DNA of 64,000 nt from Paraphysoderma sedebokerense (lineage: Eukaryota; Blastocladiomycota; Physodermatomycetes; Physodermatales; Physodermataceae), in contig JAHLJZ010000056.1 of assembly GCA_025602915.1 (NCBI GenBank), positions 1 through 64,000 on the forward strand, in the 5' to 3' direction. This document shows, one piece after another, positions 50,057 through 61,588 of the stretch. The translations under genes were made by a program, and so were the position numbers. The notes below the pieces were generated by a model, which saw nothing but the letters and a program-made list of their open reading frames with translations, was not told the origin of the DNA and searched no databases. How positions within the stretch are numbered: the stretch's first letter is position 1; each line of letters starts with the position of its first letter.

Positions 50057-50602
50057 AATAATATATACAATATATAGACATCTGAGAATAATAGATACCG
50101 ACATTTAATAAAATTAGCATTAATCCGCTTATAAACAACTGAACTTCGTTGATTAAAACCAATGCAATGAATTAAGCAATTTGCAATTTTTTATCTCAAA
50201 AGCCCATATCACATATCAAACATATAGTGCTGCTAAAAGGACCGTATCAGTGCATGGGAGTACAAGTATATTCTTAAGATGATGTGATCTTAACTGCATT
50301 AAACGAGCCCAAAACGCGTACAATCCTATTCACTAAATTCAGAGCACCAGCCTACTACATTCATGATTCAGGACGGAGTAACTAAAGTCACTTCTAGAAC
50401 GAGCCGGAAACCACACTGTATCGCTTGAAGAAGAATAGAGAGCGAGTTTTCAAGCCCAGGTAAGACGATCATACTAAGTTGACGTGATTAAGGCTCGATT
50501 AATAGAGCTTAGGAAAGAATAAAAACGTCAGAGATTCCCGAGTGTCGTTTGCAAATAAGGGGTCTCAATTTGTAGACTCATTAATTATCAAAATTCGTCA
50601 TA
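50057..50602. other. Intergenic, 0.55 kb, no gene seen
   Basis: 3' side of the zincin gene with AATAAA near 50107, then the promoter of the first exchanger. No other feature recognised. Confidence 0.45.
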
Positions 50603-53600
50603 ATGTCGGGGAAGTTCTTTTGGACTCTTTCTGTTATAGCGCTCATACTTGTTGCTATCACCGGTGTATACGCAGCAGAGAAACCGGCAGCAAACGCAGA
50701 GGCCGCTAAAGGTGCCCCAGCTAAAAAAGAAGGTAAAATAATGCTTCGGTTGCTCAAGAGAATTATATCTTGCTGACAAAAGGTTTATTATAGCATTACC
50801 GGTTATCGAAGCTGCTCTCCCGTTTCTTTTCTTCGGTTTAGCCCTGGGTTGCGTTCTCCAACAAGTATTGAAATCGCTGCCAAGGATTTTACAACTTCCG
50901 TACACTGTCAGTTTATTTCTTATTGGAATTGGGATCGCCGCGCTCCAAGATGCATTGCGAAAATCACATGCCCTCGGTCACCTCGGTGAATCTGTGGATG
51001 AGATGACCAAAATCGATCCTAAAGTCATTCTCTTCGTGTTGCTACCTCCCCTTCTATTTGAATCTGCGTTAGCTATCAATTGGCATGTTTTCAAACGGTA
51101 AGATTACGAGCAATTCAGTATCTACCGCGTTCTCATAAGATGACAATCAATCTCACTTTTCCTTTTCACCCAGAGTTGCCGCCAGTTCCCTACTTTTGGC
51201 TTTCCCGGGTGTCGCCGTTTCTACGGTTCTTACAGCAGCGTACTTCATGTAATGTTCTTTGTCGTATCATCCAACTAACATTTGATCTCCTTATTGACTC
51301 TGTTTCTTAAAGGGCTGTGTCTGGTTATGGTTGGACTTGGGCACAAGCATTAGTGATCGGCAGCGCACTTTCTGCAACAGACCCTGTCGCTGTAGTCGCA
51401 GCACTACAGTCTTTAGGTGCCCCTGCTAGAATCTCGACGTTAGTTGACGGAGAAGCACTCCTAAATGACGGTTCTGCTTTCGTCCTCTTTCTTATATTCA
51501 TGGATTTCGTTGCGGGAACTGCAAAACCAGCAATGGGTATTATTGGTATGTCTCGACGCTAAACCATAGTCTGTATATGCTGGAGTTTTTCGTTAACACG
51601 ATTTTAAAAACTAGGCTTCTTCTTCCAGTTGGCGCTAGGTGGTGCCGTCTTTGGAGTTATCATGGCCTTTTTCACTTCACAGTTTCTTAAATTGGTTTTC
51701 AACGATCCATTTATTGAAACCACTGCCCTCCTCATATCAGTTTATGCAACATTCTTCGTCGGAGAAGAAGTGTTTCATGTTTCGAGTGTATTGGCGGTCG
51801 TATGCTTTGGATTGTATATGTCTTATCGTGGAAAGTATAATATCAGCAGTGAAATCGAACATCACTTCCATCATAATATCGCTCAAAGTATGCAATTTAT
51901 TTTATGTTCTATTGTAGACTTAGATATTAACGCAGATCCTTTTCAATTCACAGTCGCATATTGGGCCAACACTTTCCTCTTTCTCGTTGCCGGCATTTTG
52001 ACCTATGAAAAGCTATCTATTTCTGGTGTTAGTACTAATCCGATCAATTGGGCCGTCCTGTTCGGTTTATACCTTGCATGTTACGTAATACGATTCATTT
52101 CTATCGCTGTATTTTTCCCAATCCTTTCGCGCATCGGCTATGGTCTTAAATGGAAGGATGTGATGTTCTTGGTATACGCTGGTTTGAGGGGCGGTGTTTC
52201 TATCACCTTGGCACTCTTGCTCGAGTTGAATAGCGACATCAAGGTTGGTATCTAAATCTTCGGTGATATGAACAATTCCTGGTGACCTAATAGATGTTTG
52301 TCATTTGTCAGGACAAAAAATTTCAAGGTCTCGTAGCGTTCCATGTAGCGGGAATTGTCCTTTTAACCATCTTGATCAATGGTAGCACCTCTGATAAGGT
52401 GTATGAAAATCTACAACTTGATATCCCCAGTCCTTTCCTTCCGCAACAAGTCGCTTCAGCCTTGGAATCTCTTGAGCACGAATACCGCAAGAAAGAGAGG
52501 AAAGTTCGAAAGGGATGGCTTTATCGTTATGCAGATTGGGATATTGTGATGACAATTGTTCCGGATCTCACATTCACCACTGTTGTTGGAGCGAGAATCT
52601 TCTTCAACCAAACTAGCCAACGCACTGCGGAAGAAGAGAATGAAGGGGCACTTTCTACCTTGAGGCGTCCTGGTGAGGTTTCCAACTGGAGAATGACAAT
52701 GCTTATGCCGGTTGGTGTCATTTTCAATTCATTGCATATCTACACATTCCATTAACATTATACGCTTCTACAGGATGTTAAATTAAATGAAAAACACGAC
52801 GCTCGGAAGTCGATGTTTCCTCGAGCAGTTTCAGTACCAATGAATATGCAAAGGGAGATGGAAAATCACATCAATTCAATCTATTTGAACGCAGTTAAGG
52901 CAGAATATCATCATCAATTTGAACATGGATATCTTGGAGGAGAGGCAATGGCATTATTGGATGGTAAATATTCTTTTAGTATCACAATTCGAAATTAAGA
53001 ACATTGAGCTAACGGAGAGAATTTACTTAGAATGTGCTTTGATGGCGCAAGAATGCGGATTAAGCTCTCTAAGGAACGATGCAAAATACAGTACCGATCT
53101 GCCAGAATCAAAAAAGATTGAACAGGAATTTCATTTCATTACAGAAGCATTGCCTGTCATTGAAAATAACTGGAGGGCTTACATGGAATATCCTCTTATT
53201 GGAAGGATCGCCAAGAGAAAGGTTTCTTCGGTAAGTCCCGCCTCATGTACGAGGGACTCTACTCGGGAATTAATTATCGTCTTTTTAGGCCATTGCGACA
53301 ACTGTTGAGATCTTGTCTGGGTATATTCATGCCCATCAACATTCTTTGGAGCACACGGAGAAGATTGCCGGCGAAGTACCTTATATCAGCGAACTCCGCA
53401 ATCAAGTTGATGCAGTCTGTGATCTGGCAAAAGCGAAATTGCGTCAGATCAATGAACAATATCCGATCATCCTTCGTGAATTGTTAACTGTCATGGCATC
53501 AAAGTATCTCATTCATGCCAAGCGTGAACTTGTGGAAGACTTTCACTCTGAAGGTTTTCTTGACGACAAAATTCAACAGCAGTTAATCGATCATCTGGAA

Positions 53601-53903
53601 AAGAAGCTTTGTCATTTGCACCATTTTCGACCTAACGTTTCCAAGACATTCGGACAAGATGACAAAATTCTCATCGGCCAAAGACAATCGATTTCTTCAC
53701 CGAATAACTTAGGTTCCGACAAAAGCGATATTCGTAGTCAAAGATCTTCCCTTTTAAGTGACAGATCCTTCAACGCTTACGGAAACTATAGTCCCCGCAC
53801 CAGCAGATTTATTAGTGTTCTTTATCCTCCAGGGAGTATTAACCCTGAGGCTTTGGAGAATGGAAATTATAATACTGAGGAAGGAATCAACAAAAATGTA
53901 TAA
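50603..53903 (+). CDS. SOS1-like Na+/H+ exchanger, CPA1 family (tandem copy A)
   Basis: Plasma-membrane-type antiporter that would exchange cytosolic Na+ (or K+) for H+. A signal-like N-terminus (MSGKFFWTLSVIALILVAIT) precedes 10-12 membrane helices. Diagnostic stretches: GHLGESVDEMTKIDPKVILF, LPPLLFESALAINWHVFKR, ALSATDPVAVVAALQSLGAP (ion-binding helix), DGEALLNDGSAFVLFLIF (the ND pair of CPA1 electroneutral exchangers) and GLRGGVSITLALLLEL. The long cytosolic tail contains LEHEYRKKERKVRKGWLYRY and PESKKIEQEFHFI, and ends in a helical exon plus a Ser-rich end. No cyclic-nucleotide-binding domain or voltage sensor. About 900 residues, ten or so exons. About 480 bp separate it from its tandem copy. 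Confidence 0.93.
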
Positions 53904-54382
53904 TATTGTAATATTTAATGTGAACTGTAAGCGGATAATTATCTATTGTATATATTAGTCATCAATGAATGTTCAATAGTCATCAAACAATTGCATTTAG
54001 TGACATGTGGCTCTAATAGCCGACAACAGAGGGATTGACTAGCTTCCAATCTGCATCTCTTCGGGTAATTCTTCACAAATGTATACTAAGGTTTGGGCTT
54101 TATCTCATGCCTCATGCGCATGCGGTTTTTGGTTGCATTTGGCAATGCTCCATATCATCCTTAAACTGATTGCTGAGTTCGCAACAATCCCGAGTTGGCA
54201 GGGTCGTACAGAAACCACAAGCGAGCCAAACGAAGAGGCGACGCGAAGCAACAGACATGGCTTGCGAAGCCAACTCGCTATGCGGCCGTATGCATACATT
54301 TATTAACCGAGATTCCGTGGATTTTAGATAAGCAGATTTGATCCCGGTTCCATTAGACAAGTCAGTATAAGTACCAGATAAC
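53904..54382. other. Spacer between the tandem exchangers
   Basis: Contains the 3' end of copy A and the promoter of copy B. A stop-free minus-strand frame at 54105-54384 was judged non-coding. No repeat shared with the flanks of the pair was seen. Confidence 0.45.
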
Positions 54383-57300
54383 ATGCTGAATAGGAATAAT
54401 ATCTTGTCGCTCTTGGCCCAAGTGATCTTTCTCTTGGTCTTACTCCAAAGGGTCCAGGCCGCCGAGGAAGCTGGACCTAAGAAAGAAGAAAAGAATGAGA
54501 ATCAAAATTCTAACAATGAACCAATGCAGAAGATGGAGCAAAGTATGTGGATTGGTAAACTTTTCATCACATTAGAGCCAATAACTCATTATATTATTTT
54601 GCCAGAACCCGTAATCGAAGTCGCACTGCCATTCGTGTTTTTCAGTTTAGCTTTTGGCTCCGTTCTACAACACTTTTTGAAACAGCTCCCGAAATTCCTA
54701 CAAATACCGTACACTGTGGCACTATTTTTGGTTGGAATTTCGATCGCTGCCATTGAAAGTGCTCTCCGAAAATCACACACTCTTGGGCATTTAGGCGAAT
54801 CCATTGACATTACCACCAAGATTGACCCCCGAGTTATTCTTTTTTTACTTCTTCCGCCTTTAGTATTTGAGTCAGCATTTTCGATTAATTGGCATGTTTT
54901 CAAACGGTGGGTGTAGTTTTATCGCTTGCCGATAGACCCTTTCAGGCTTTGTTAGGCTAATCCGTTCCCAATCTAGAATTGTCAGCAGTGCCGGGATACT
55001 GGCTCTTCCGTCAGTATTTATTTCAGTGGCCCTAACGGCAGCCTACTTCATGTTAGCTACTTCTCCTTAATTATTACGACATGGATAAACCAATACTTAC
55101 TTGTGGCTGACATATAGGGGTGTATCATCTTACAATTGGACGTGGGCAAAAGCGTTGCTGTTAGGCAGCATCCTTTCAACGACTGATCCGGTGGCAGTTG
55201 TGGCCGCCCTTCAGTCCGTTGGCGCGCCTGCAAGGGTATCGACACTGATAGAAGGCGCTGCGCTTCTTAATGATGGTTCAGCTTTCGTGCTGTTCATAAT
55301 TCTATCTGACATTATCACTGGTGCTGTAAAGAGTCCGTTGGGGCTGATCGGTATGCTTTTTCATACCCTGCAATCATGCTTATGTAGGCTAATCAATGAA
55401 CATATTATAGGATTTACTATTAAATTAACGCTTGGAGGTCCCTTGATCGGTCTTTTGATGGCATTCGGAACAATTAAATTTGTTCGTTTGGTATTTAATA
55501 ACGCTTTAATCGAGACCACGGCAATAATGATATCAGTCTATGCCACATTTTTCATTGCCGAAGACGAGTTACATACGTCAGGTGTGCTAGCGGTCCTTGC
55601 TTTCGGCCTGTACATGGCTTATCGAGGGAAATTTGAGCTCAGTCATGAAATTGAGGAACATTTTCATACAAATCTCACCCAATGTACGTTCTCTTGTTTT
55701 GCTATGCTGTCAGCAATTCTAAATTAATTAAATAATCTGATTGTCCGTTTTTACAGTTGCGTACTGGGCCAACACTTTTTTGTTTCTTGCCGCTGGAATT
55801 TTAACGTATGACAAACTGTCGATTACAAATGTAAGCACAAACCCCGTGAATTGGTTGGTGCTATTGGGATTTTATCTCGCCAGTTATGTCATTCGGTTTA
55901 TTTCGATCGGAATTTTTTTTCCAATCCTTTCACGGGTGGGTTATGGAATGCGCTGGAAAGATGTATCGTTCCTTGTATGGACTGGAATCAGAGGTGGAAT
56001 ATCGATCACTCTGTCTCTTTTGCTCGATTTGCAAACCGGAGAACAGGTAGGATATTGTTTTTATTGTTTCGACAAGATGAATATTTTTCACTAAGCTTGA
56101 AACTACACAGGATCCAACCTTTCATGGTCTGGTAGCATTTCATGTTGCAGGAATGGTTTTTCTCACAATGTTGATCAATGGAAGTACCACTGAACGTGTA
56201 TACAATGGATTACGCATCGATAAACCAAATCCGTTCCTCCCACACCAAATACAATCTGCATTGGATTCACTTGAGCATGACTACCGCAAAAAAGAAAAGC
56301 AAATCCGAAAGGGATGGTTGTACCGTTACGCTGATTTTGATGCTGTTATGACGATTGTGCCTGATTTCAGATTTGCCAAAATCGCCGGTACTCGATTGTA
56401 TTTTCAGCAAAGCGTTACACAAACTGTTCAAGAAGAAACGGAAGTAGCTTTATCTTCTATCAGACGTCCGAGTGCAGATCAGACTGACTGGAGGATGAGT
56501 GTTCTTCAACCGGTAAGCATTGTCTTAGTTTAAGTTTAAATTACCTGGAATCAACTGACTTACGACATATTTGAATGCTATTTGTAGCAATCAAAAATTC
56601 TCGTAGAAAAACCAAATAAGCGAAAATCGTACTTTCCACGATCAGTTTCAGTTCCCGAGGACATGACAGAAGACATGAAAAATCACATCAATACAATTTT
56701 CCTGAATGCGGTTAGAGCTAATTATCATCACCAATTCGCTCATGGATACCTAAGCGGCGAATCTACCGCCCTACTATGTGAATGTGCAGATATGGCCGGG
56801 GATTGCGGCAAGTCTTCTATGCGTCAAGATCCGAAATACAGTGCAAATCTCCCGGAATCCAAAAAAATTGAGCAGGAATTCGAGTTTATCATATCTGTGT
56901 TGCCATCGATAGACGACAAATGGAAACCGTATATGCATTATCCAATTATTGGGGAGCTGGCGAGGAAGAAAATTTCTAATGTCCGTAAGACTTCTCCTCC
57001 ATTATAGTCATTGTTTTGACAGTATTAACTGATGCATAATTTGCAGGCTATCGCTACCACCGCAGAAATACTATTCGGATTTATACATGCACATCATCAT
57101 TCGTTAAAACAAATGGACAAAGTTGCTGGTGAAATTCCATATCTCGCTTCTCTGAAGTATCAAGTGAACACGGTCAGCGAACGTGCTAAGACCAAATTAA
57201 GAGATATCGACGATACATATCCAATAATTCTCCGAGAATTACTCACAGTAATGGCCTCCAAGAATCTTATTCAATCCAAAAGAGAACTCGTGGAACAGTA

Positions 57301-57559
57301 TTATGAAGAAGGTTTTCTCAACTGCAAAATTCAACAACAACTGGTTGAAAACCTCGAGGATAGGTTGTCGCATCTACACAATTTTCGCCCCACCGTTTCG
57401 ACATTACCAAACCAAGAAGCCTCGGACGTATTGAAATTAAATCGAGATATTTCTCGACCAGTCAATTTGGCACATGATGAGGCTCCACCAAGTCCTAGAG
57501 CAAACAGATACGTTAGTGTGTTGTTCTCCTCACGTCCGCCACGACCACAGGAACCATAA
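54383..57559 (+). CDS. SOS1-like Na+/H+ exchanger, CPA1 family (tandem copy B)
   Basis: Close paralogue of the preceding gene over its whole length. The N-terminus is longer and charged (MLNRNNILSLLAQVIFLLVL, then a Lys/Glu/Asn stretch). Core motifs match copy A: ILSTTDPVAVVAALQSVGAP, EGAALLNDGSAFVLFIIL, GIRGGISITLSLLLDL, and the tail LEHDYRKKEKQIRKGWLYRY. The Glu of EGEAL is Ala here (EGAALL), while the ND pair is kept. The first intron (54543-54605) is 63 nt and stop-free. Near 56780 the coding runs straight through where copy A has an intron. Its C-terminal tail is shorter than that of copy A and ends in a short Pro/Arg-rich stretch (SSRPPRPQEP). About 880-890 residues. Confidence 0.93.
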
Positions 57560-58084
57560 GATTTCTCTCGACTAGACCTTCTTGAGTTTTAAGTAAATTA
57601 ATTAAATAATGGTTTGCGCTGGTCGCACTGAAATCCTATTAGTGATATAACCTAATCACATAATAACGCATAATGTAATAATCTAATACCAATTAATGTA
57701 GTAAGTTCAGACTATGGTACAGTTTTTTGAATAGATATAATTATAATTGTAATCATTAATTCCTATTCAAGTTAACGTTGATATGCTGAACTCATAGTTT
57801 TTGTCGATGCTTGGGAACACTTTACTTTAGCGCCCCCTGCATTTTCCAGAATATGCCAACACCAGAAGGATAAAGTCTGAAAAAATTAAAGCATTGTGTC
57901 ATTTTATTCGGAGTTTTTACATATTCTGAGCACCGAAGTTATATTCGATTAAACTCTCCGTTTCTTCAATCAACGTGGTCTCAATGGGCGCTGACCAATT
58001 TACGTTCGCCAGGACCGCTTTTTCCAATGCTCAACGCCAAAAATTCGAAGTGGTTCTCATTTCAGAATTGGAATCTTCATTGCG
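57560..58084. other. Intergenic, 0.5 kb, AT-rich
   Basis: 3' side of exchanger copy B and promoter of the ThrE-domain gene. Strongly AT-rich at 57590-57770. No gene or element seen. Confidence 0.45.
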
Positions 58085-60859
58085 ATGAGTACATTCCTAT
58101 CGACATCAATATCAAATAATGAGAAATATTTTGGAGCAAAGAATGACGAGGAAGAACCCATCCATAACAAGGACATGCCAACTTCCCCAATTGCTATACC
58201 GACAGTGAAACTATCGTCCCAGCCAAAGTCGCCAGCTACTCTATCTGAAAAATTCGAAAGTAATAACGGACTTCAACCTGGAATAAAACTTTCCACATCA
58301 CCCACTAAATCTCCTCTACAACTATTATCATCTTCGCTATCATCTTCCTTTGGCGGAGCCCCATCTAATGGAAAGCCGGCGTTCAGTATTCCTCATTTGT
58401 TGTACAGAGATTTAAACGAGCAAGTTGTTATATCGGTTCAACCGACGGCCAATAATGGCGACACATATCTGGATTTCGATAGTGAAAGTGTTAAGAATAG
58501 TGATTCTTCAGACTCAATTAATTCTCTCGCATCAGCGGAAGATGTCAGTGAGAGTATACAAGCTCGAATGGCAACTCAAAATCACATTACGGCGCTAGAC
58601 AATGCGATTGCTTCTACAGTGCCAGATATGTCGATATCGCAGCCGCATACGAAACCACAATTACCATTGCCTACGGATAAGCCCACTCCTGTCGTAGAAA
58701 CGATTCCTGTGGTCGCTGTCCCCAATCCGGCCGACTCAACGTCCACGAGCAACGAAACCTCAATTGATACACCAAAAGCAGCCCCAATGACAACAGATTA
58801 TATATCGTCAAATTTTCGGAGTCGTCCAGAATCGATTGCATCTAATTCTCACAATTATATGCCAAAGCACTCTGGAAATGTGTCAGTTTCGTCGTCCCGC
58901 CGTAGAAGTAATGTGACTGGGGAAGATTTATTTGATGAGAATACAAGGGGTCGTAGTCGTTCAAGACATAGCAGAAACACCTCACGAGATGGATCAAGGA
59001 GCGAATGGCACGGTCGCTCTAATTCTCCCAATGAGGAAGAGTTGTTTGAAATCAAGAAACGGTTTTTAGAGAAGTTAGCTGAAGCGCTCTTTATGTGCGC
59101 TGCCCCTACACATCGTTTAGAGTACGATTCTTTTTTTGCTTGTCCAGCAATTGCTTTGACCCTAACTTATATCTACACAGACACCTTCTCGTAATGGCGT
59201 CAGAAGCCCTGAAACTGAAATCCCATTTCGCCATATTCCCGAATCTCCTAATCATTTACTGTGAATCTCAGAAGATACGATTGAAGGAAACGGTATTAGT
59301 GACTGCTACCCCTTCGTACGATCTCGCCAAACTTTATGTCATCAATGCCATCACCAAGCAACTGGCAGAAAAGGAAATTTCACTTGAAATTGCTACCAGA
59401 AAGATGGAAGAACTTATTGCTTCACCTCATTCTTGGTCGCTGTTATCACTTCTAATAACGGGCGCTCTATCATCATTTCTAATTACTCCATTGGCCTTTT
59501 ATGGAACCTGGGTTGATGCGTTTATATCTGGTCTCATTGGTGGGATTGTTGGTGTATTTAATTATTTTGCTAAATTAAGAGATAATCCCTTCCGATATTT
59601 ATCTGACGCAATATGCGCAATGTCAGCGAGTATTTTCGGTGTGCTGATGAAGTATGCTGTTGAATCTTGGGGATGGTACCCTCAAGTATGTTGGACCACC
59701 ACTGTATTAAGTGGATTGTTGATTTTGCTTCCTGGTTTACATATTAGGTAAGGCTTCATTCATTTTTAAGTTCCGTTAATTAATTTCTAGTCCGCTAGCA
59801 TTAACTGTACTTCGAATTTCTTCGTCAAAAGTACATCATTTGTAGAACTTTCATCCCAGCACGTCATGTCCGGAACCGTTCGATTGGCTCATGGTCTTGT
59901 TAAATCACTTACCCTTGGTCTCGGGATCGCCTTGGGTACTCGAATCTGTACATTCATCAACCCTAATTTAACTATTCGACTTTCCGATCAATGTCGAACT
60001 GAATCTTATCCGATATGGGTATTTATGATATTGATTATATTCTTCTCTATTTCATTGAGCATACAATTGCAAGCTACACATAAGCAGTTGGGTATCATGG
60101 CATTCACAACCTTGGTGGCGTATTGGGTGAATTGGGCCCTGACTCAAAATGGTACGATGTTGATTTATTTCTTCCTAACCGGTGATTTACGTCAACCTAT
60201 ACACTAACTCTATCCTAAAAAATCATTTCTGATGTTGCTATCCTAAAACGAATGATAATCAACCAATTATACTTAAATAATTCCTTCCAGAAAATACTGT
60301 TGAAACCACCGCGGCATTCACATCCTTTGTCGTTGGCCTCATCAGCAATACCTACTCCCGCTTCACTGGCAACCCAGGGATTGCACCTACGCTGTCGGGT
60401 GTCTTATTTCTTGTACCAGGAGGATTAGGTGTCAAAAGTTCATTAAAAATACTTGATCAGGATATATCAAGTGGGAGTAAATTTTCGTTTCAAGTGATTG
60501 TCATCGCTTTGAGTATTAGTTTGGGCTTACTGGGAAGTAGAATAATACCTCCTGTGGAGACACATTTGAGCAAAAAGAAGGTTGAGAAGAATATAGTAAT
60601 TGGAGCCGAGAAAGAGAATATAGGAAACGGAAAAGACGGCAGTGAAAGTCGGAAGGGGAGCGGAGAAGGAGATAGAGAGGAAATTGCAGACAAGAAGGGG
60701 CGGAAAGTAACGATTTCGATACCGATGTTGCCGCTGAGGAAAAAGACGAATGAAAGAGATGGAAAAAAGGAAGATAATTCGTTAAAAAGTAGTACAGAAT
60801 TAGACGGTATATCTAAAAGAAGAGAAAGTGTTCAGAAATTGATGAACACGGATCATTAG
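58085..60859 (+). CDS. ThrE/DUF1212 (Prm10-like) membrane transporter
   Basis: Four exons, about 840 residues. The first 300 residues are disordered, Ser/Pro/Thr-rich and charged (SPATLSEKFESNNGLQPGIK; SRSRHSRNTSRDGSRSEWHG). The membrane part begins ELFEIKKRFLEKLAEALFMC AAPTHRLE, then after an intron HLLVMASEALKLKSHFAIFP, the standard ThrE N-domain opening. About ten helices follow: WVDAFISGLIGGIVGVFNYF, VELSSQHVMSGTVRLAHGLV (joined using the acceptor GTCAAAAG near 59831), and GVLFLVPGGLGVKSSLKILD. The C-terminal 120 residues are Lys/Glu-rich and cytosolic. Bacterial ThrE exports threonine and serine. The fungal Prm10/Pex-like relatives are poorly characterised, so the substrate is unknown. 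Its end lies 130 bp from COA4, convergently. Confidence 0.9.
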
Positions 60860-60989
60860 ACGACATCTCAATAAAGTGCATATACCAATCTAAAAAGGAA
60901 ATAGAACTTTTACATCCTTTTATCATCAAAAATATATGTCAATAACTCACTTGAATCGCGGGACTCTTGCTCTTTTTCTGAAGTCACAC

Positions 60990-61250
60990 TCAACTTTTCT
61001 TTTGACTTTCGTTTTTCTCCTCTACACTCCTCCTCTCTTCCCACTGTCTCCAACACTCTTTGAAAGATTTCATCTCATTTTTACATTCCCTCCAATCTTT
61101 TTTATTCAAATAACAATCTTGCAGTTTTTCATGAGCTCCGAAACATCCAGTCTTTTCAATTCGGAGTAGATAGGGGTCATCCTCTTCCGAATTCTGTGTC
61201 GCGGAGGAGGAATCAGATTTCGTCGGCGTGTATTTTTGATGATGAGACAT
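60990..61250 (-). CDS. COA4: COA4-like twin CX9C protein (mitochondrial intermembrane space)
   Basis: A single exon of 86 residues. The hallmark is a coiled-coil-helix pair with two exact CX9C motifs: C-FGAHEKLQD-C and C-KNEMKSFKE-C, separated by YLNKKDWRE, where COA4 has a similar DWRxC spacer. Before it comes EEDDPYLLRIEKTG, matching the human COA4 (CHCHD8) stretch EEDPLDQLISRSG. Such proteins are imported by Mia40 and oxidised in the intermembrane space; COA4 supports cytochrome c oxidase assembly. The ATG at 61250 is the only start. The gene converges on the ThrE gene, 130 bp apart. Confidence 0.86.
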   Translation of the reverse strand: MSHHQKYTPTKSDSSSATQNSEEDDPYLLRIEKTGCFGAHEKLQDCYLNKKDWRECKNEMKSFKECWRQWEERRSVEEKNESQKKS

Positions 61251-61588
61251 GACGTAGAAATAAGATTGTTATAGTTAAGATGGTAAAATCTGATGATGAA
61301 GAAGAATGATGACTATTGACTAGGGGGCTCGCGCATTATGAAGTAAACAAAAACTGATCGACAGAGCTAGCGAACGGCAATTCATGATTTTCGGATACTG
61401 AGCAGATATATCCATTCAAAAAGAGAACTCATGCTGCTATGTATTATACACATTGTATACAGTCTGTGTATATTATTCAATAATGACTCTAATAACAACA
61501 CTACCGTTGCTCGCATTGTAGGCAATGTCTTGACAAAACTGCTTCTGTGCAAACATTCTTATTTTGTCCATCCATTCTCTACGAGGAC
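61251..61588. other. Short intergenic region between COA4 and EB1
   Basis: Contains the COA4 promoter and the EB1 3' end. A short AT-rich stretch with a repeated TGTATA word lies near 61438-61475. No gene. Confidence 0.45.

Noticed and set aside
54105-54384. Minus-strand frame in the spacer between the exchangers
   Set aside because: Cys-rich by chance, no recognisable domain, overlaps the promoter of copy B.
43000-60859. A biosynthetic or functional gene cluster on the plus strand
   Set aside because: Eight genes share a strand, but their predicted roles (surface proteins, SDR, zincin, ion exchangers, ThrE) have no common pathway and each has its own promoter space.
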